Source: Puniceibacterium antarcticum
Lineage (GTDB): Bacteria > Pseudomonadota > Alphaproteobacteria > Rhodobacterales > Rhodobacteraceae
DNA length: 41,395 nt
Assembly (NCBI RefSeq): GCF_002760615.1
Contig: NZ_AWWI01000090.1
Span: 1-41,395, forward strand
Direction of reading: 5' to 3'
Below the pieces are notes generated by a model. That model made no database searches. It saw only the letters and a list, made by a program, of their open reading frames with translations, and had not been told where the DNA came from. Below are positions 15,371 through 24,229 of the stretch, one piece after another. Position 1 is the first letter of the stretch. The number at the start of each line of letters is the position of its first letter. A program made the position numbers and the translations under genes.

Positions 15371-15485
15371 GGCGCAGCTGTTTCAGGCCGCCCTGAACGC
15401 GCGCGACACGCTCCGCTCGCCGCCTCTCCCCGTGGGGCGGAGGCTCCCTGCGATTTGGTTTGTTGCAGCCTAGGCTCGAAACGCC

Positions 15486-17153
15486 TTACCCTCGCAACCC
15501 TGTCGGCCCTGTGCCACGCGCGCGGCGCAGGGCGACCAGCGCCAAGAACGCACTGCAGATCAGGATCAGCGATGCGGGCAGGGGCACGACCGGCGGCGGC
15601 GGGTCTGTTTCGCCACCGGGTGGTTTTTTCGTCGGGGGCGTTGTTGGCCCGAACGGAGGAGGGGAGGGGAACGGCGATCCACCGCCACCGCCCGTTCTCC
15701 GGAACGTCTGTGATCCCCGGTTTGCGGGGGACGCACCGGCCAATCCCGGACCGCCCAGTGATGGCCCAAGTCCGCCCAGTTCAGGGACAAAGCCCGTCGC
15801 ATCCGGGAACATGCTCATATCATCGCCCAGAATGCAGGGCCCGATCAGGAACGAACCGGGTTCCGGAATGCTGCTGCAGACCTGTATCTCGGCATCGCCA
15901 AGGCAGCCTTTGACGTCGTTCGGCTCTGACGGCACGTTGGAATTCGCAGCAAGGCTCAGCCGGGCCGATTGAATGCCATCGCTGAAATTGCTGTCGAATA
16001 TCCCCGGGATATAGGCTCGCGCTACAGTTCCGTCCTCATTGAAGGACACAAAAATGTTGTTTGTCTGGGAAAAGAACCCATCCACCGCTTCCAGCTTGGC
16101 CAGATACAGCAGGCCGGGCGCATCGTTCATGCGGCAGGCGCGCAGCTCGGGCAGGGTGGCCAGCGGTGTCGTTGCGGGATCGGCCTTGAATGCAACCCGC
16201 ACAGCGTTGCTCACCTCTTGCGGCGTTGTCGCGTCGCTGGCCAGCTCGTCCTTGCAGGCGTCAAGCGTGCTCATCTCCGGCGCGATCAGACTGTCAGTCA
16301 CATGGTGCCACGTGTCACCTGACACGGCGGAAAGTCTGGGCGTTACACCCTTGCGGAATGCCGCATCCAGAAGCGCGGCCGCCTCGCCGGTGATCAGCAG
16401 GCTGTCAGTGCTGATTTCCATCATATCCCGCAGGTCCATCACCCTGTCCCCCAGGTCGAGGGAAATCGGCGCGTCCAGCGTGGGGCTGTATTTCATCTGG
16501 ATCCGGAACGACGTCTCACCGGGCAGATCAAAGGCCACAACCTCTGCATCAGGCGCCAAAGGCACCTCCATGTCCCCAACAGGCGCCTCCGTGTCCTCCA
16601 TCGACGTCTCGGACACCTCCATGTCCCCCAGCGGGGCTTCATCGGTTCCTTGAACATTCGCCGCCGTACCGTCGGACATGGGCGCCTCAGACATGGGCGC
16701 GCTTGGCCTTGGCACGCCGAACACCGAGGTGTCAAAGTCGGACAGGACGGTTTCGGGGAACGCCGACGGAGGAACATCAAAGTCCGGCATGGCTGCGTCT
16801 GCCGTGTTCGCTACGGGAATCTGATCCTCCAGAGGGCTGGAAAGATGCGCGGTGGAAATGGCTTGTATGGACGTGGCCGGGCTGCGCACGATCCGCTCGA
16901 AATCAAGCGCATCGCCGTCCGCACTGGTGTAAACGGAGTTTTCAATTTCGATTCGCCGGCTGATAACGCAGGATTTTGTGTCACGGGTTGTCACGATCGA
17001 CGCGCCGTTTGGCAGGAAACGCTGTCGGAGCGGCACGCCAAGGTCCTGAGGCAGAAGGTCGAATCCGTCCATCACCGCCGCCTGCGCCGCAGACATCGGG
17101 GCAAACGGGACGAGCAACATCACAAGCAAAAACAAACTGGTTATCACACGCAT
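15486..17153 (-). CDS. Secreted protein with VPLPA-CTERM-like sorting tail, 555 aa
   Basis: Not recognised as a known enzyme. The N-terminus is a signal peptide (hydrophobic MRVITSLFLLVMLLVPFAP, cleavage likely after AQA). The middle has an acidic repeat region with two near copies of a unit containing DEAPLGDMEV and TEAPVGDMEV. Residues of about 200-470 form a conserved-looking globular part with Cys residues (LDACKDEL, LRACRMN, VKGCLGDAEIQVCSS). A Gly/Pro linker of about 488-521 is followed by VPLPA (523-527), a hydrophobic helix and RRARG. That end matches the VPLPA-CTERM pattern, predicted to be processed by a dedicated exosortase. The exosortase is not in the window. The protein probably ends up at the cell surface or in the matrix (inference). 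Confidence 0.78.
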   Translation of the reverse strand: MRVITSLFLLVMLLVPFAPMSAAQAAVMDGFDLLPQDLGVPLRQRFLPNGASIVTTRDTKSCVISRRIEIENSVYTSADGDALDFERIVRSPATSIQAISTAHLSSPLEDQIPVANTADAAMPDFDVPPSAFPETVLSDFDTSVFGVPRPSAPMSEAPMSDGTAANVQGTDEAPLGDMEVSETSMEDTEAPVGDMEVPLAPDAEVVAFDLPGETSFRIQMKYSPTLDAPISLDLGDRVMDLRDMMEISTDSLLITGEAAALLDAAFRKGVTPRLSAVSGDTWHHVTDSLIAPEMSTLDACKDELASDATTPQEVSNAVRVAFKADPATTPLATLPELRACRMNDAPGLLYLAKLEAVDGFFSQTNNIFVSFNEDGTVARAYIPGIFDSNFSDGIQSARLSLAANSNVPSEPNDVKGCLGDAEIQVCSSIPEPGSFLIGPCILGDDMSMFPDATGFVPELGGLGPSLGGPGLAGASPANRGSQTFRRTGGGGGSPFPSPPPFGPTTPPTKKPPGGETDPPPPVVPLPASLILICSAFLALVALRRARGTGPTGLRG

Positions 17154-17575
17154 CTTGTTAACTTCTCAAAACAATCAAACACACACCAACGCAGGCCGGA
17201 AATCGCCGAAAAAAACAGACGTTTCTGAATCATGCCGTAAATCTAATTCTATATGAAAACCGGTGTAATATATAGCAGGCGTTTGGACAAGCTGCTGCGT
17301 TTTAGCCACTTTTCCGTGATCATAACTTACTCCTCATTTGGGAATTATGAACGTCCTCAGGCGGTTTCAACGCGTTGTGGCTTCAGTTTCATTTTGCCGA
17401 CGGGTCCGGAAACACTCCATCCTGCATCGAATCAGCAGTGCACATCCGCTGCGATGTGCCGCTTCCGCGCCCGGACAGGGGCGCGGCTGCAGACAGCGAA
17501 TCCTGGCCCTACAAACCTTGGCTGTTTCAAATCCCTCAAAAGTGATGTATGCGCGACCAATCTGAGACGTGACGC
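17154..17575. other. Intergenic region between divergent VPLPA-CTERM gene and pnp
   Basis: The part next to the VPLPA-CTERM gene (17154-17340) is AT-rich and probably holds its promoter. Further right are two perfect hairpins: GCACATC (17440-17446) with GATGTGC (17453-17459), and CCGCGCCC (17465-17472) with GGGCGCGG (17479-17486). Neither has a T run, so they are not plain terminators. No rpsO gene and no other gene can be seen. Confidence 0.45.
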
Positions 17576-17680
17576 CCGACTCCGGCGCATGACATGATGA
17601 AAGGAGTCGGCGGCAATGGGGCCGCCATGCAAAACGGGAGACCCGGAGGGCCGGGAGAGCTCCCTTACAGGATACGCTTG
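17576..17680 (+). promoter_or_regulatory. Structured pnp leader with three hairpins
   Basis: Three consecutive hairpins precede the ribosome binding site. They are CCGACTCC (17576-17583) with GGAGTCGG (17603-17610), GGCGGC (17609-17614) with GCCGCC (17621-17626), and GGGAG (17636-17640) with CTCCC (17660-17664) enclosing CCGG/CCGG. The first two overlap by two bases and so compete. The Shine-Dalgarno AGGA is at 17669-17672. In E. coli PNPase represses its own mRNA after RNase III cuts a leader hairpin; a similar use here is possible but not shown. Confidence 0.45.
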
Positions 17681-19825
17681 ATGTTCAACGTTACGACGAA
17701 ATCCATGCAGTGGGGCGAAGAGACGCTTACACTGGAAACGGGCAAGGTTGCCCGTCAGGCCGACGGTTCTGTCATCGCCACTCTGGGCGAGACATCCGTG
17801 ATGGCCAACGTGACCTTCGCCAAGAAGGCCAAGGAAGGTCAGGACTTTTTCCCGCTGACCGTCCACTACCAGGAAAAATACTATGCCGCGGGCAAGGTGC
17901 CAGGCGGTTTCTTCAAACGCGAGGCGCGCCCGACCGAAAAAGAGACGCTGACCGCGCGTCTGATCGACCGTCCGATCCGCCCGCTGTTTGTCCCCGGCTT
18001 CAAGAACGAAGTTCTGGTGATGTGCACCGTGCTGTCGCACGATCTGGTCAACGACCCGGACATGGTTGCGATGATCGCAGCCTCTGCCGCGCTGACCATT
18101 TCGGGCGCGCCCTTCATGGGTCCGATCGCGGGCTGCCGCGTCGGGTATGAGGGTGGCAACTACATCCTGAACCCTGAAATCGACGACATGCACAAGCTCA
18201 AGGACAATCCCGATCAGCGCCTTGATCTGGTTGTTGCCGGCACCAAAGACGCCGTGATGATGGTCGAGTCCGAAGCGTATGAGCTGACCGAAGAAGAAAT
18301 GCTGGGCGCCGTCAAATTCGCCCACGAGCAGATTCAGCCGGTCATCGACCTGATCATCTCGCTGGCCGAAGCCTGCGCGAAAGAGCCCTTCGATTTCCAG
18401 GCGCCGGATTACTCCAACCTTTACGCCGCTGTGAAAGCCGCGGGCGAGGACAAGATCCGCGCCGCCTATGCGATCATGGACAAACAGGAACGCACCACCG
18501 CCGTTTCCGACGCCAAGACCGCGATCAAGGCAACGCTCAGCGAAGAGCAGCTTGCAGATGTAAACCTTGGCACCGCGCTGAAAAAGCTCGAAGCTTCGGT
18601 TCTGCGCGGCGATGTCGTCAAAACCGGCAAGCGGATCGATGGCCGCGCGCTTGACACCGTGCGCCCGATCGTCTGCGAAACCGGCCTGCTGCCGCGCACG
18701 CATGGTTCGGCTCTGTTCACCCGTGGGGAAACCCAAGGCCTCGTCGTGACCACGCTGGGCACCGGCGATGACGAACAGATGATTGATGCGCTGCAGGGCA
18801 CCTACAAGTCCAACTTCCTGCTGCACTACAACTTCCCCCCGTATTCGGTGGGCGAGGTTGGCCGCGTCGGCAGCCCGGGTCGTCGTGAAATCGGCCATGG
18901 CAAACTGGCATGGCGCGCGCTTCAGGCGGTTCTGCCTGCTGCCACCGATTTCCCCTACACCATCCGTGTGGTGTCCGAGATCACCGAATCCAACGGCTCC
19001 TCCTCGATGGCGTCGGTTTGCGGTGGGTCGCTGTCGATGATGGATGCGGGCGTTCCGCTCAAATCCGCCGTTGCCGGTGTCGCAATGGGTCTGATCCTCG
19101 AAGAGGACGGCTCCTACGCGGTTCTGACCGACATCCTGGGTGACGAAGATCACCTCGGGGACATGGACTTCAAGGTTGCGGGTACCGAAAACGGCATCAC
19201 CTCGCTGCAGATGGACATCAAGGTTGCCGGCATCACGCAGGAAATCATGGAAAAGGCACTGGCGCAGGCCAAGGCCGGTCGTCTCCACATCCTGGGTGAA
19301 ATGTCCAAGGCCCTGACCGGTGCAGCTGAATTCAGCGTCCACGCACCGCGCATCGAGACCATGCAGATCCCCACCGACAAGATCCGTGAAGTCATCGGCT
19401 CCGGCGGCAAGGTCATCCGCGAGATCGTCGAACTCTCGGGTGCCAAGGTCGACATCAACGACGAAGGCATCATCAAGATCGCCTCTGCCAATGGTGAAGC
19501 GATCAAGAAAGCCTACGACATGATCTGGTCGATCGTGGCTGAGCCCGAAGAGGGTCAGGTCTATGACGGCAAGGTTGTGAAGATCGTCGATTTCGGCGCC
19601 TTCGTGAACTTCTTTGGCAAGCGTGACGGTCTGGTCCACGTGTCCCAGATCGAAAACCGCCGCCTGAACCATCCGTCGGATGTGCTCAAGGAAGGTCAGG
19701 ACGTGAAGGTCAAGCTTCTGGGCTTTGACGAACGCGGCAAGGTCCGTCTGTCGATGAAGGTTGTGAACCAGGAAACTGGCGAAGAGATGACGCCTGAGCA
19801 GCAGAAAGAAGCTGCCGAAAGCTGA
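17681..19825 (+). CDS. pnp: Polyribonucleotide nucleotidyltransferase (PNPase)
   Basis: A phosphorolytic 3'-5' exoribonuclease of mRNA decay. The 714-aa product has two RNase PH domains, with [23 protein letters not shown] in the first and the catalytic-side [21 protein letters not shown] and [30 protein letters not shown] in the second. A KH domain follows ([20 protein letters not shown], GxxG present), then an S1 domain ([30 protein letters not shown]). The ATG at 17681 is chosen because AGGA lies 8 bases upstream and family sequence ([12 protein letters not shown]) begins there; the frame is open upstream through the leader hairpins. rpsO, the usual upstream partner, is absent. A terminator follows. 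Confidence 0.96.
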   Translation: MFNVTTKSMQWGEETLTLETGKVARQADGSVIATLGETSVMANVTFAKKAKEGQDFFPLTVHYQEKYYAAGKVPGGFFKREARPTEKETLTARLIDRPIRPLFVPGFKNEVLVMCTVLSHDLVNDPDMVAMIAASAALTISGAPFMGPIAGCRVGYEGGNYILNPEIDDMHKLKDNPDQRLDLVVAGTKDAVMMVESEAYELTEEEMLGAVKFAHEQIQPVIDLIISLAEACAKEPFDFQAPDYSNLYAAVKAAGEDKIRAAYAIMDKQERTTAVSDAKTAIKATLSEEQLADVNLGTALKKLEASVLRGDVVKTGKRIDGRALDTVRPIVCETGLLPRTHGSALFTRGETQGLVVTTLGTGDDEQMIDALQGTYKSNFLLHYNFPPYSVGEVGRVGSPGRREIGHGKLAWRALQAVLPAATDFPYTIRVVSEITESNGSSSMASVCGGSLSMMDAGVPLKSAVAGVAMGLILEEDGSYAVLTDILGDEDHLGDMDFKVAGTENGITSLQMDIKVAGITQEIMEKALAQAKAGRLHILGEMSKALTGAAEFSVHAPRIETMQIPTDKIREVIGSGGKVIREIVELSGAKVDINDEGIIKIASANGEAIKKAYDMIWSIVAEPEEGQVYDGKVVKIVDFGAFVNFFGKRDGLVHVSQIENRRLNHPSDVLKEGQDVKVKLLGFDERGKVRLSMKVVNQETGEEMTPEQQKEAAES

Positions 19826-19856
19826 TCTCTGACGGCTCTACCGCCTGAAGAAAAGA

Positions 19857-19886
19857 AAACCCCGGCGCGCTCGCGTCGGGGTTTTT
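19857..19886 (+). terminator. Intrinsic terminator after pnp
   Basis: AAACCCCGGCG (19857-19867) pairs with CGTCGGGGTTT (19874-19884), 11 bp with one G-T pair, followed by a T run to 19886. Confidence 0.92.
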
Positions 19887-19927
19887 CATGTGCGCAGGAA
19901 ACGCCGCCTGAATTTCGAAAATTACGC

Positions 19928-20350
19928 AAAATCCTATCCGAAAGGATAGGACCTTAGCCGAACGGGTCGCTTGGCCCTCCCTATGCGCGAATGCATTCTT
20001 ACCGCTGCAGGGTTAGAAAAAGCTCAAGTAGTTTGGTTCTGAGCGGATGTGCTGAAACGATCTGCGCACCTTTCCGGTCCTCCCTGGTTGTGTTGTGTTG
20101 AGTAGCGAGTTGAGTGGCGGTTACCGCGACCCGGGGTCAGGCTACCTACCTGAGTATTAACGAGTTTCCTCTATCCGCTGAACAGGTCGCTGGCTTTCGC
20201 CGCAAGACCTGAACCGGAGTTTATTGCGCCAGTGTATTGTCCGCAGCTGTGCACTGGTGCTTGTACTTTCGGATATCTGACGCTCATGGCGCGTGCGGAC
20301 TTGCCTTGTGTAAAGGCTCTGATGCGCTCGTCCTCTGGCGTGCACCCCCA
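19928..20350 (-). other. Terminator-bounded interval with structured sequence; candidate non-coding RNA
   Basis: The pnp terminator ends at 19886 and the cenR terminator T run ends at 20359, so neither gene should transcribe this interval. It contains several stems: TCCTATCC (19932-19939) with GGATAGGA (19944-19951) around GAAA; TCAGG/CCTGA near 20139-20156; CAGGTC/GACCTG near 20184-20212; and GCGCCAGTG with CACTGGTGC near 20226-20260. On the minus strand the first stem is followed by ATTTTGCGTAATTTT, a plausible terminator for an RNA read leftward. I find no protein gene and no tRNA, tmRNA or 6S signature that I can defend. Confidence 0.35.
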
Positions 20351-20358
20351 GATATCTG

Positions 20359-20387
20359 AAAAAAAGGCCCGGGCAACAGCCCGGGCC
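20359..20387 (-). terminator. Intrinsic terminator after cenR
   Basis: On the minus strand GGCCCGGGC pairs with GCCCGGGCC (plus-strand positions 20379-20387 and 20366-20374), 9 bp, loop TGTT, followed by seven T (20365-20359). It lies about 105 bases after the cenR stop. Confidence 0.92.
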
Positions 20388-20492
20388 AGTCCAACAGGGA
20401 GGTGCATGTGATTACCCGCACATGCAACGGGGTTCGTTGGCTAACGCCTGTTCAACCTATAGGTTCCTTGAGGCGAAAGAAAAAGCAAGACC

Positions 20493-21179
20493 TTATGACA
20501 CCAGCCGGTATCCGCCGGACTCGGTGACCAGCAAACGGGCATTCGACGGATCGGGTTCGATCTTCTGGCGCAGGCGGTAGATGTGGGTCTCCAGCGTGTG
20601 TGTGGTCACCCCGGCATTGTAGCCCCAGACCTCGTGCAGCAGCACATCGCGCGCCACGATGCCATCGGTCGACCGATAGAGGAACTTCAGGATGTTCGTC
20701 TCTTTCTCGGTCAGGCGAATCTTCTTGTCGTCATCGGTCACCAGCATCTTCATCGACGGCTTGAACGTATACGGCCCAAGCGTGAAAACGGCGTCTTCGG
20801 ACTGTTCGTGCTGACGCAGCTGGGCACGAATGCGCGCCAGCAGCACCGGAAACTTGAACGGCTTGCTGATGTAATCATTGGCCCCCGCGTCCAGACCCAG
20901 AATCGTATCGGCATCGGTGTCATGCCCGGTCAGCATCAGGATCGGCGTCTTGACCCCCTGCTTGCGCAGAAGACGACACAGCTCGCGGCCATCGGTATCG
21001 GGCAGACCGACATCCAGAATGATCAGATCGTAATTCTGTTCCTTTGCGCGGCTCATGGCGCTGGACCCGTTCTCGGCCTCGAAAACTTCGAAATCCTCGG
21101 TCATCACCAGCTGCTCGGCCAGCGCCTCGCGCAGGTCGTCATCGTCATCGACCAGCAGGATATTCTTGAGCTGCGCCAT
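20493..21179 (-). CDS. cenR: OmpR-family response regulator, CenR-like
   Basis: A 228-aa two-domain regulator. The receiver (1-120) has the acidic cluster VDDDDD, phospho-acceptor Asp56 in IILDVGLPD and the Lys of YISKPF. The C-terminal winged helix includes [46 protein letters not shown] and ESGGYRLVS. This [24 protein letters not shown] block strongly resembles the alphaproteobacterial CenR, which with the kinase CenK controls envelope and division genes; no kinase is next to it here. The ATG at 21179 has GGAGAAGG upstream. A promoter with -35 TTGAAA (21302-21307) and -10 TAACAT (21278-21283), 18-base spacer, is plausible. The name rests on resemblance only. Confidence 0.75.
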   Translation of the reverse strand: [228 protein letters not shown]

Positions 21180-21277
21180 GTTGCCTTCTCCTTGTGTTGT
21201 GATGCAGATGTGATGCGCAACGCTGCGGCGCAAGTTTTGCTGCAATGCTTTCACGGCCTCGTGTATCACAGGGCCAA

Positions 21278-21307
21278 ATGTTACAGATTTGCGTCTGATT
21301 GTTTCAA
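21278..21307 (-). promoter_or_regulatory. Candidate cenR promoter
   Basis: On the minus strand TTGAAA (plus positions 21302-21307) and TAACAT (21278-21283) are separated by 18 bases, leaving a leader of roughly 90 bases before the ATG at 21179. Eye match to a sigma-70 promoter; untested. Confidence 0.35.
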
Positions 21308-21346
21308 CCGGATGCAGGAAATGCCGCAACAAGGCCCGAGGAGCGC

Positions 21347-22438
21347 ATGACCCTACGACCTGATCTGACCGAGGTTCTGGCCCGTGCCCGCGCCGATCTG
21401 CGCATGGGTGTGCCGGTGGTGCTTTGTGTGGCCCGCGCCAGCGTTCTGGTGCTGGCGGTCGAAACCCTGACGGCGCAGCGGCTGCGCGATGTGCACTCTC
21501 TGGGCGTGCAGACCGATCTGGCGCTGACCCGCTGGCGCGCCGAAACGCTCAAGGCGCGCGCCTACGATGGCGATCTGGCGCGCGTGGCGCTGCCCAAGGG
21601 TGCTGATCTGGCCTGGGTGCAGGGCCTTGCCGATCCCGCCAATGACTTGTCGGCCCCGATGAAAGGCCCGCTCCAGACCCGCCGCGACGGCGACGCCGAT
21701 CTGCACCGCCTGGCCCTGACTCTGATCAAAAGCGCGCGCCTGCTGCCCGCCGCCCTTGTGGTCCCGCTTGAGGATGGCGCCGGTTTTGCCGCCTCCCATG
21801 ACCTCGGCGTGATCGACGCGGCCGTGGCCGCGCCGCATCTGCTGACCCTCAGCGGGCTGGAGCGGGTGATCTCGGCCCGTGTCCCGCTGCGCGCGGCCAA
21901 GGATGCCCGCCTGCACATCTTCCGCCCCGAAGATGGCTCTGATGAACATTACGCCATCGAAATCGGTCGCCCGGACCGCGCCACACCGGTTCTGGCGCGG
22001 CTGCATTCTGCCTGTTTCACCGGCGATCTGCTCGGCTCGCTGAAATGTGACTGCGGCCCGCAGCTGAACGCCGCCCTCGCCCAGATGGGCCAAGAGGGGG
22101 CAGGCGTCCTGCTCTACCTCAATCAAGAGGGGCGCGGCATTGGCCTTGCCAACAAGATGCGCGCCTATTCCCTGCAGGATCAGGGCTTTGACACGGTCGA
22201 GGCCAACCACCGTCTCGGCTTTGAAGATGACGAACGCGATTTCCGCCTTGGCGCGCAGATCCTGCGCAAGATGGGCTTTTCGCAGGTCCGCCTGCTCACC
22301 AACAACCCCCGCAAGATCGAGATGATGCGCGCCTGCGATATCAATGTGACCGAACGCGTGCCGCTCAGGGTCGGCGAAAACCCGTTTAACGAGGCATATC
22401 TGGCGACGAAGGCCAAGAAATCCGGGCATCTTCTATAA
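21347..22438 (+). CDS. ribA: GTP cyclohydrolase II
   Basis: Opens the GTP imidazole ring in the first step of riboflavin synthesis. The 363-aa product has a C-terminal GTP cyclohydrolase II domain with the zinc and catalytic block SACFTGDLLGSLKCDCGPQL (Cys residues at the expected CxxxxxxxxxxCxC spacing), LNQEGRGIGLANKMRAY, and TNNPRKIEMM. The N-terminal about 160 residues are a degenerate extension of the kind seen in alphaproteobacterial RibA proteins and show no DHBP-synthase active-site motif that I recognise. The ATG at 21347 has GGAG just upstream. No FMN riboswitch is visible. It is divergent from cenR. Confidence 0.92.
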   Translation: MTLRPDLTEVLARARADLRMGVPVVLCVARASVLVLAVETLTAQRLRDVHSLGVQTDLALTRWRAETLKARAYDGDLARVALPKGADLAWVQGLADPANDLSAPMKGPLQTRRDGDADLHRLALTLIKSARLLPAALVVPLEDGAGFAASHDLGVIDAAVAAPHLLTLSGLERVISARVPLRAAKDARLHIFRPEDGSDEHYAIEIGRPDRATPVLARLHSACFTGDLLGSLKCDCGPQLNAALAQMGQEGAGVLLYLNQEGRGIGLANKMRAYSLQDQGFDTVEANHRLGFEDDERDFRLGAQILRKMGFSQVRLLTNNPRKIEMMRACDINVTERVPLRVGENPFNEAYLATKAKKSGHLL

Positions 22439-22521
22439 GGACATTGCAGAGACGTGACATGGATGGCGCCCGCCCCGCAGTGTTTCCAAGGGGCTCGTGA
22501 CGCCTCTCTTTGCGTGGGGTC

Positions 22522-22550
22522 TTGGCAGGGTGCCTTGGGCTGCTTACCTT
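22522..22550 (+). promoter_or_regulatory. Candidate promoter of the LLM oxidoreductase gene
   Basis: TTGGCA (22522-22527) and TACCTT (22545-22550) are spaced by 17 bases, about 25 bases before the ATG at 22575. Eye match only. Confidence 0.3.
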
Positions 22551-22574
22551 CTGACACAACAGAAGGATTCCGCC

Positions 22575-23576
22575 ATGAAATATTCCGTCCTCGACCTTGC
22601 CCCGGTCCCCGAAGGATCAGATGCCGCTGACGCATTGCACAACACCGGTGAACTTGCGCAACACGCCGAACGCCTTGGCTATCACCGCTACTGGCTGGCC
22701 GAGCATCACAACATGAAGGGCATCGCCAGCGCAGCCACCTCTGTGCTGATCGGCCATGTGGCGGGGCTTACGAAAACACTGCGCGTCGGTGCGGGCGGGA
22801 TCATGCTGCCCAACCACGCGCCGCTGGCCATTGCCGAACAGTTCGGCACGCTCGCCACACTTTATCCGGGCCGGATCGACCTGGGTCTGGGCCGCGCGCC
22901 CGGCGGCGACATGGCTGTCATGCGCGCCATGCGCCTGCGTCAGGATGCGGGTGACCGCTTCCCTGAAGATGTGGCAGAGCTGCTGACCTATTTCGGACCA
23001 GAGGCCCCCAACGCCCCCGTCGCCGCCCATCCGGGGCAGGGGACCAACGTGCCGTTGTGGATTCTGGGCTCATCGCTTTACGGGGCACAGGTCGCGGCGC
23101 ATTTTGGTCTGCCTTATGCCTTTGCCTCACATTTCGCGCCTGCGGCACTGGAACAGGCGGCGCAGATCTACCGTGCCAAATTCCAGCCCTCCGCAACGTT
23201 GAAAAAGCCGCATTTCATGCTGGCGGTGAATGTCTTTGCCGCCGACAGCGACGCCGAAGGTGCGCGCCTGCGCACCTCCATGCAGCAGGCCTTTTATCGT
23301 CTGCGCACCGGCACCCCGGGCAAGCTGCCCCGCCCTGTGGACCGGATCGAGGATGCAATGCCCGCCAGCGCCCTGCCTGCGGTGAACGAGGCGCTGCGCA
23401 TCACCGCCGTCGGTGGCCCCGACACGGTGCGCCGTCAGCTCGGGGATCTGATCGCGCAGCACCGTCCGGACGAGATCATCCTGACCGGGCAGATCCACGA
23501 CCATGCCGCGCGCCTGCACTCTTTCGAAATCGCGGCAGAGGCTCTTCAGGGGTTAAACGAAAGCCTCGCTGCGTGA
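22575..23576 (+). CDS. LLM-class flavin-dependent oxidoreductase
   Basis: A 333-aa protein of the bacterial-luciferase-like monooxygenase family (MsnO8 type). It starts [14 protein letters not shown], followed by the conserved [53 protein letters not shown] and [15 protein letters not shown], which form the flavin end of the barrel. The final segment [21 protein letters not shown] is typical of the same group. Substrate unknown. The ATG at 22575 has AGAAGGA upstream. Its stop overlaps the GTG start of the next gene (GTGA), which indicates translational coupling. Confidence 0.9.
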   Translation: MKYSVLDLAPVPEGSDAADALHNTGELAQHAERLGYHRYWLAEHHNMKGIASAATSVLIGHVAGLTKTLRVGAGGIMLPNHAPLAIAEQFGTLATLYPGRIDLGLGRAPGGDMAVMRAMRLRQDAGDRFPEDVAELLTYFGPEAPNAPVAAHPGQGTNVPLWILGSSLYGAQVAAHFGLPYAFASHFAPAALEQAAQIYRAKFQPSATLKKPHFMLAVNVFAADSDAEGARLRTSMQQAFYRLRTGTPGKLPRPVDRIEDAMPASALPAVNEALRITAVGGPDTVRRQLGDLIAQHRPDEIILTGQIHDHAARLHSFEIAAEALQGLNESLAA

Positions 23577-24085
23577 CGCCTGTCGATCTGGTTCTGACCC
23601 GGCGTGGCCTGCGGTTTCGCGGCCGCTATTGGCCCTGCACCATCGGGCGCGGCGGCGTCTCTGCGCGCAAGCGTGAAGGCGACGGCGCGACCCCGGTGGG
23701 CGAACACCGGATCGTCGGCATGCTCTATCGCCCCGACAGGCTTGCGCCGCCCACCGACTGGGCGGTGCCGATCCTGCCGGGCGATCTCTGGTCTGATGAT
23801 CCGGCGCATGAAGACTACAACATGATGGTCCGCGCGCCCTATGCGCACAGCCACGAACGCCTACGCCGCGCTGATCCGCTCTATGATCTTGTGATCCTGA
23901 CCGACTGGAACTGGCCCTACGCCGTCCGTGGGCGCGGCTCTGCCATCTTCCTGCACCAGCAGCGGCGCAAGGGGTTCCCGACCGAAGGCTGCGTCGCCTT
24001 TTCGCGCAAAGATCTGTGGCAGATCGCCCAGGGCATCACCTATGGCAGCCGGCTGATCGTGCCTGAAACTCTGGCCTCTGCCTGA
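23573..24085 (+). CDS. L,D-transpeptidase (YkuD-like) family protein
   Basis: A 170-aa protein that would act on peptidoglycan if active. It starts with GTG overlapping the upstream stop. The family pattern is visible in [11 protein letters not shown] (the usual 'GxTPxG' near the start), then [12 protein letters not shown], and [29 protein letters not shown], giving the conserved His and the catalytic Cys in the form TEGCVAF rather than the classic SHGC. No signal peptide is seen, so export is not explained by this start; an upstream start is blocked only by the overlapping gene's frame. Coupled to the LLM oxidoreductase; the reason is unclear. Confidence 0.82.
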   Translation: MTPVDLVLTRRGLRFRGRYWPCTIGRGGVSARKREGDGATPVGEHRIVGMLYRPDRLAPPTDWAVPILPGDLWSDDPAHEDYNMMVRAPYAHSHERLRRADPLYDLVILTDWNWPYAVRGRGSAIFLHQQRRKGFPTEGCVAFSRKDLWQIAQGITYGSRLIVPETLASA

Positions 24086-24136
24086 AAGATGAGTGGCGGG
24101 TTTAGAACGTTCCGCCCTTCACCCTAAAAGCTGTAA

Positions 24137-24158
24137 GGCGGGACGCTTTAAGCCCGCC
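24137..24158. terminator. Hairpin between convergent genes
   Basis: GGCGGG (24137-24142) pairs with CCCGCC (24153-24158) around a 10-base loop between the L,D-transpeptidase and RND pump stops. On the minus strand it is followed by TTACAGCTTTT, so it may end the RND transcript. The T run is interrupted. Confidence 0.4.
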
Positions 24159-24173
24159 GAAACATACCACCAG

Positions 24174-24206
24174 CCATACGGTTTCCATACGCAAACCATA
24201 CGCTTT
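24174..24206 (+). repeat. CCATACG array, three copies with 11-bp period
   Basis: CCATACG occurs at 24174-24180, 24185-24191 and 24196-24202, exactly 11 bp apart, with A/T-rich spacers GTTT, CAAA and CTTT. One-helical-turn direct repeats are typical of OmpR/PhoB-family binding sites. The array lies between convergent genes, 23 bases past the RND pump stop, where a promoter operator would not be expected. Confidence 0.6.
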
Positions 24207-24229
24207 CCAGCCGCCGGTTTCCGGGTGTT

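Noticed and set aside
17500-17560. tRNA-like TTCAAATC word before pnp
   Set aside because: Flanking bases cannot form the T stem and no acceptor stem or anticodon arm is present.
17432-19672. 746-aa frame antisense to pnp
   Set aside because: Shadow frame; the plus strand is unambiguously pnp.
20171-20407. 78-aa minus-strand gene next to the cenR terminator
   Set aside because: Its first codons encode the terminator hairpin itself and nothing in it resembles a known protein.
19890-20490. tmRNA, 6S RNA or tRNA gene
   Set aside because: Searched by eye for T-loop, acceptor and tag-peptide features; a GGGGTTCG word near 20430 has no matching arms.
21180-21346. FMN riboswitch before ribA
   Set aside because: The leader is short and lacks the conserved multi-arm FMN element.
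22497-22574. Upstream start of the LLM oxidoreductase
   Set aside because: The extension lacks family sequence; the ATG at 22575 has a ribosome site and the usual MKYSVLDL start.
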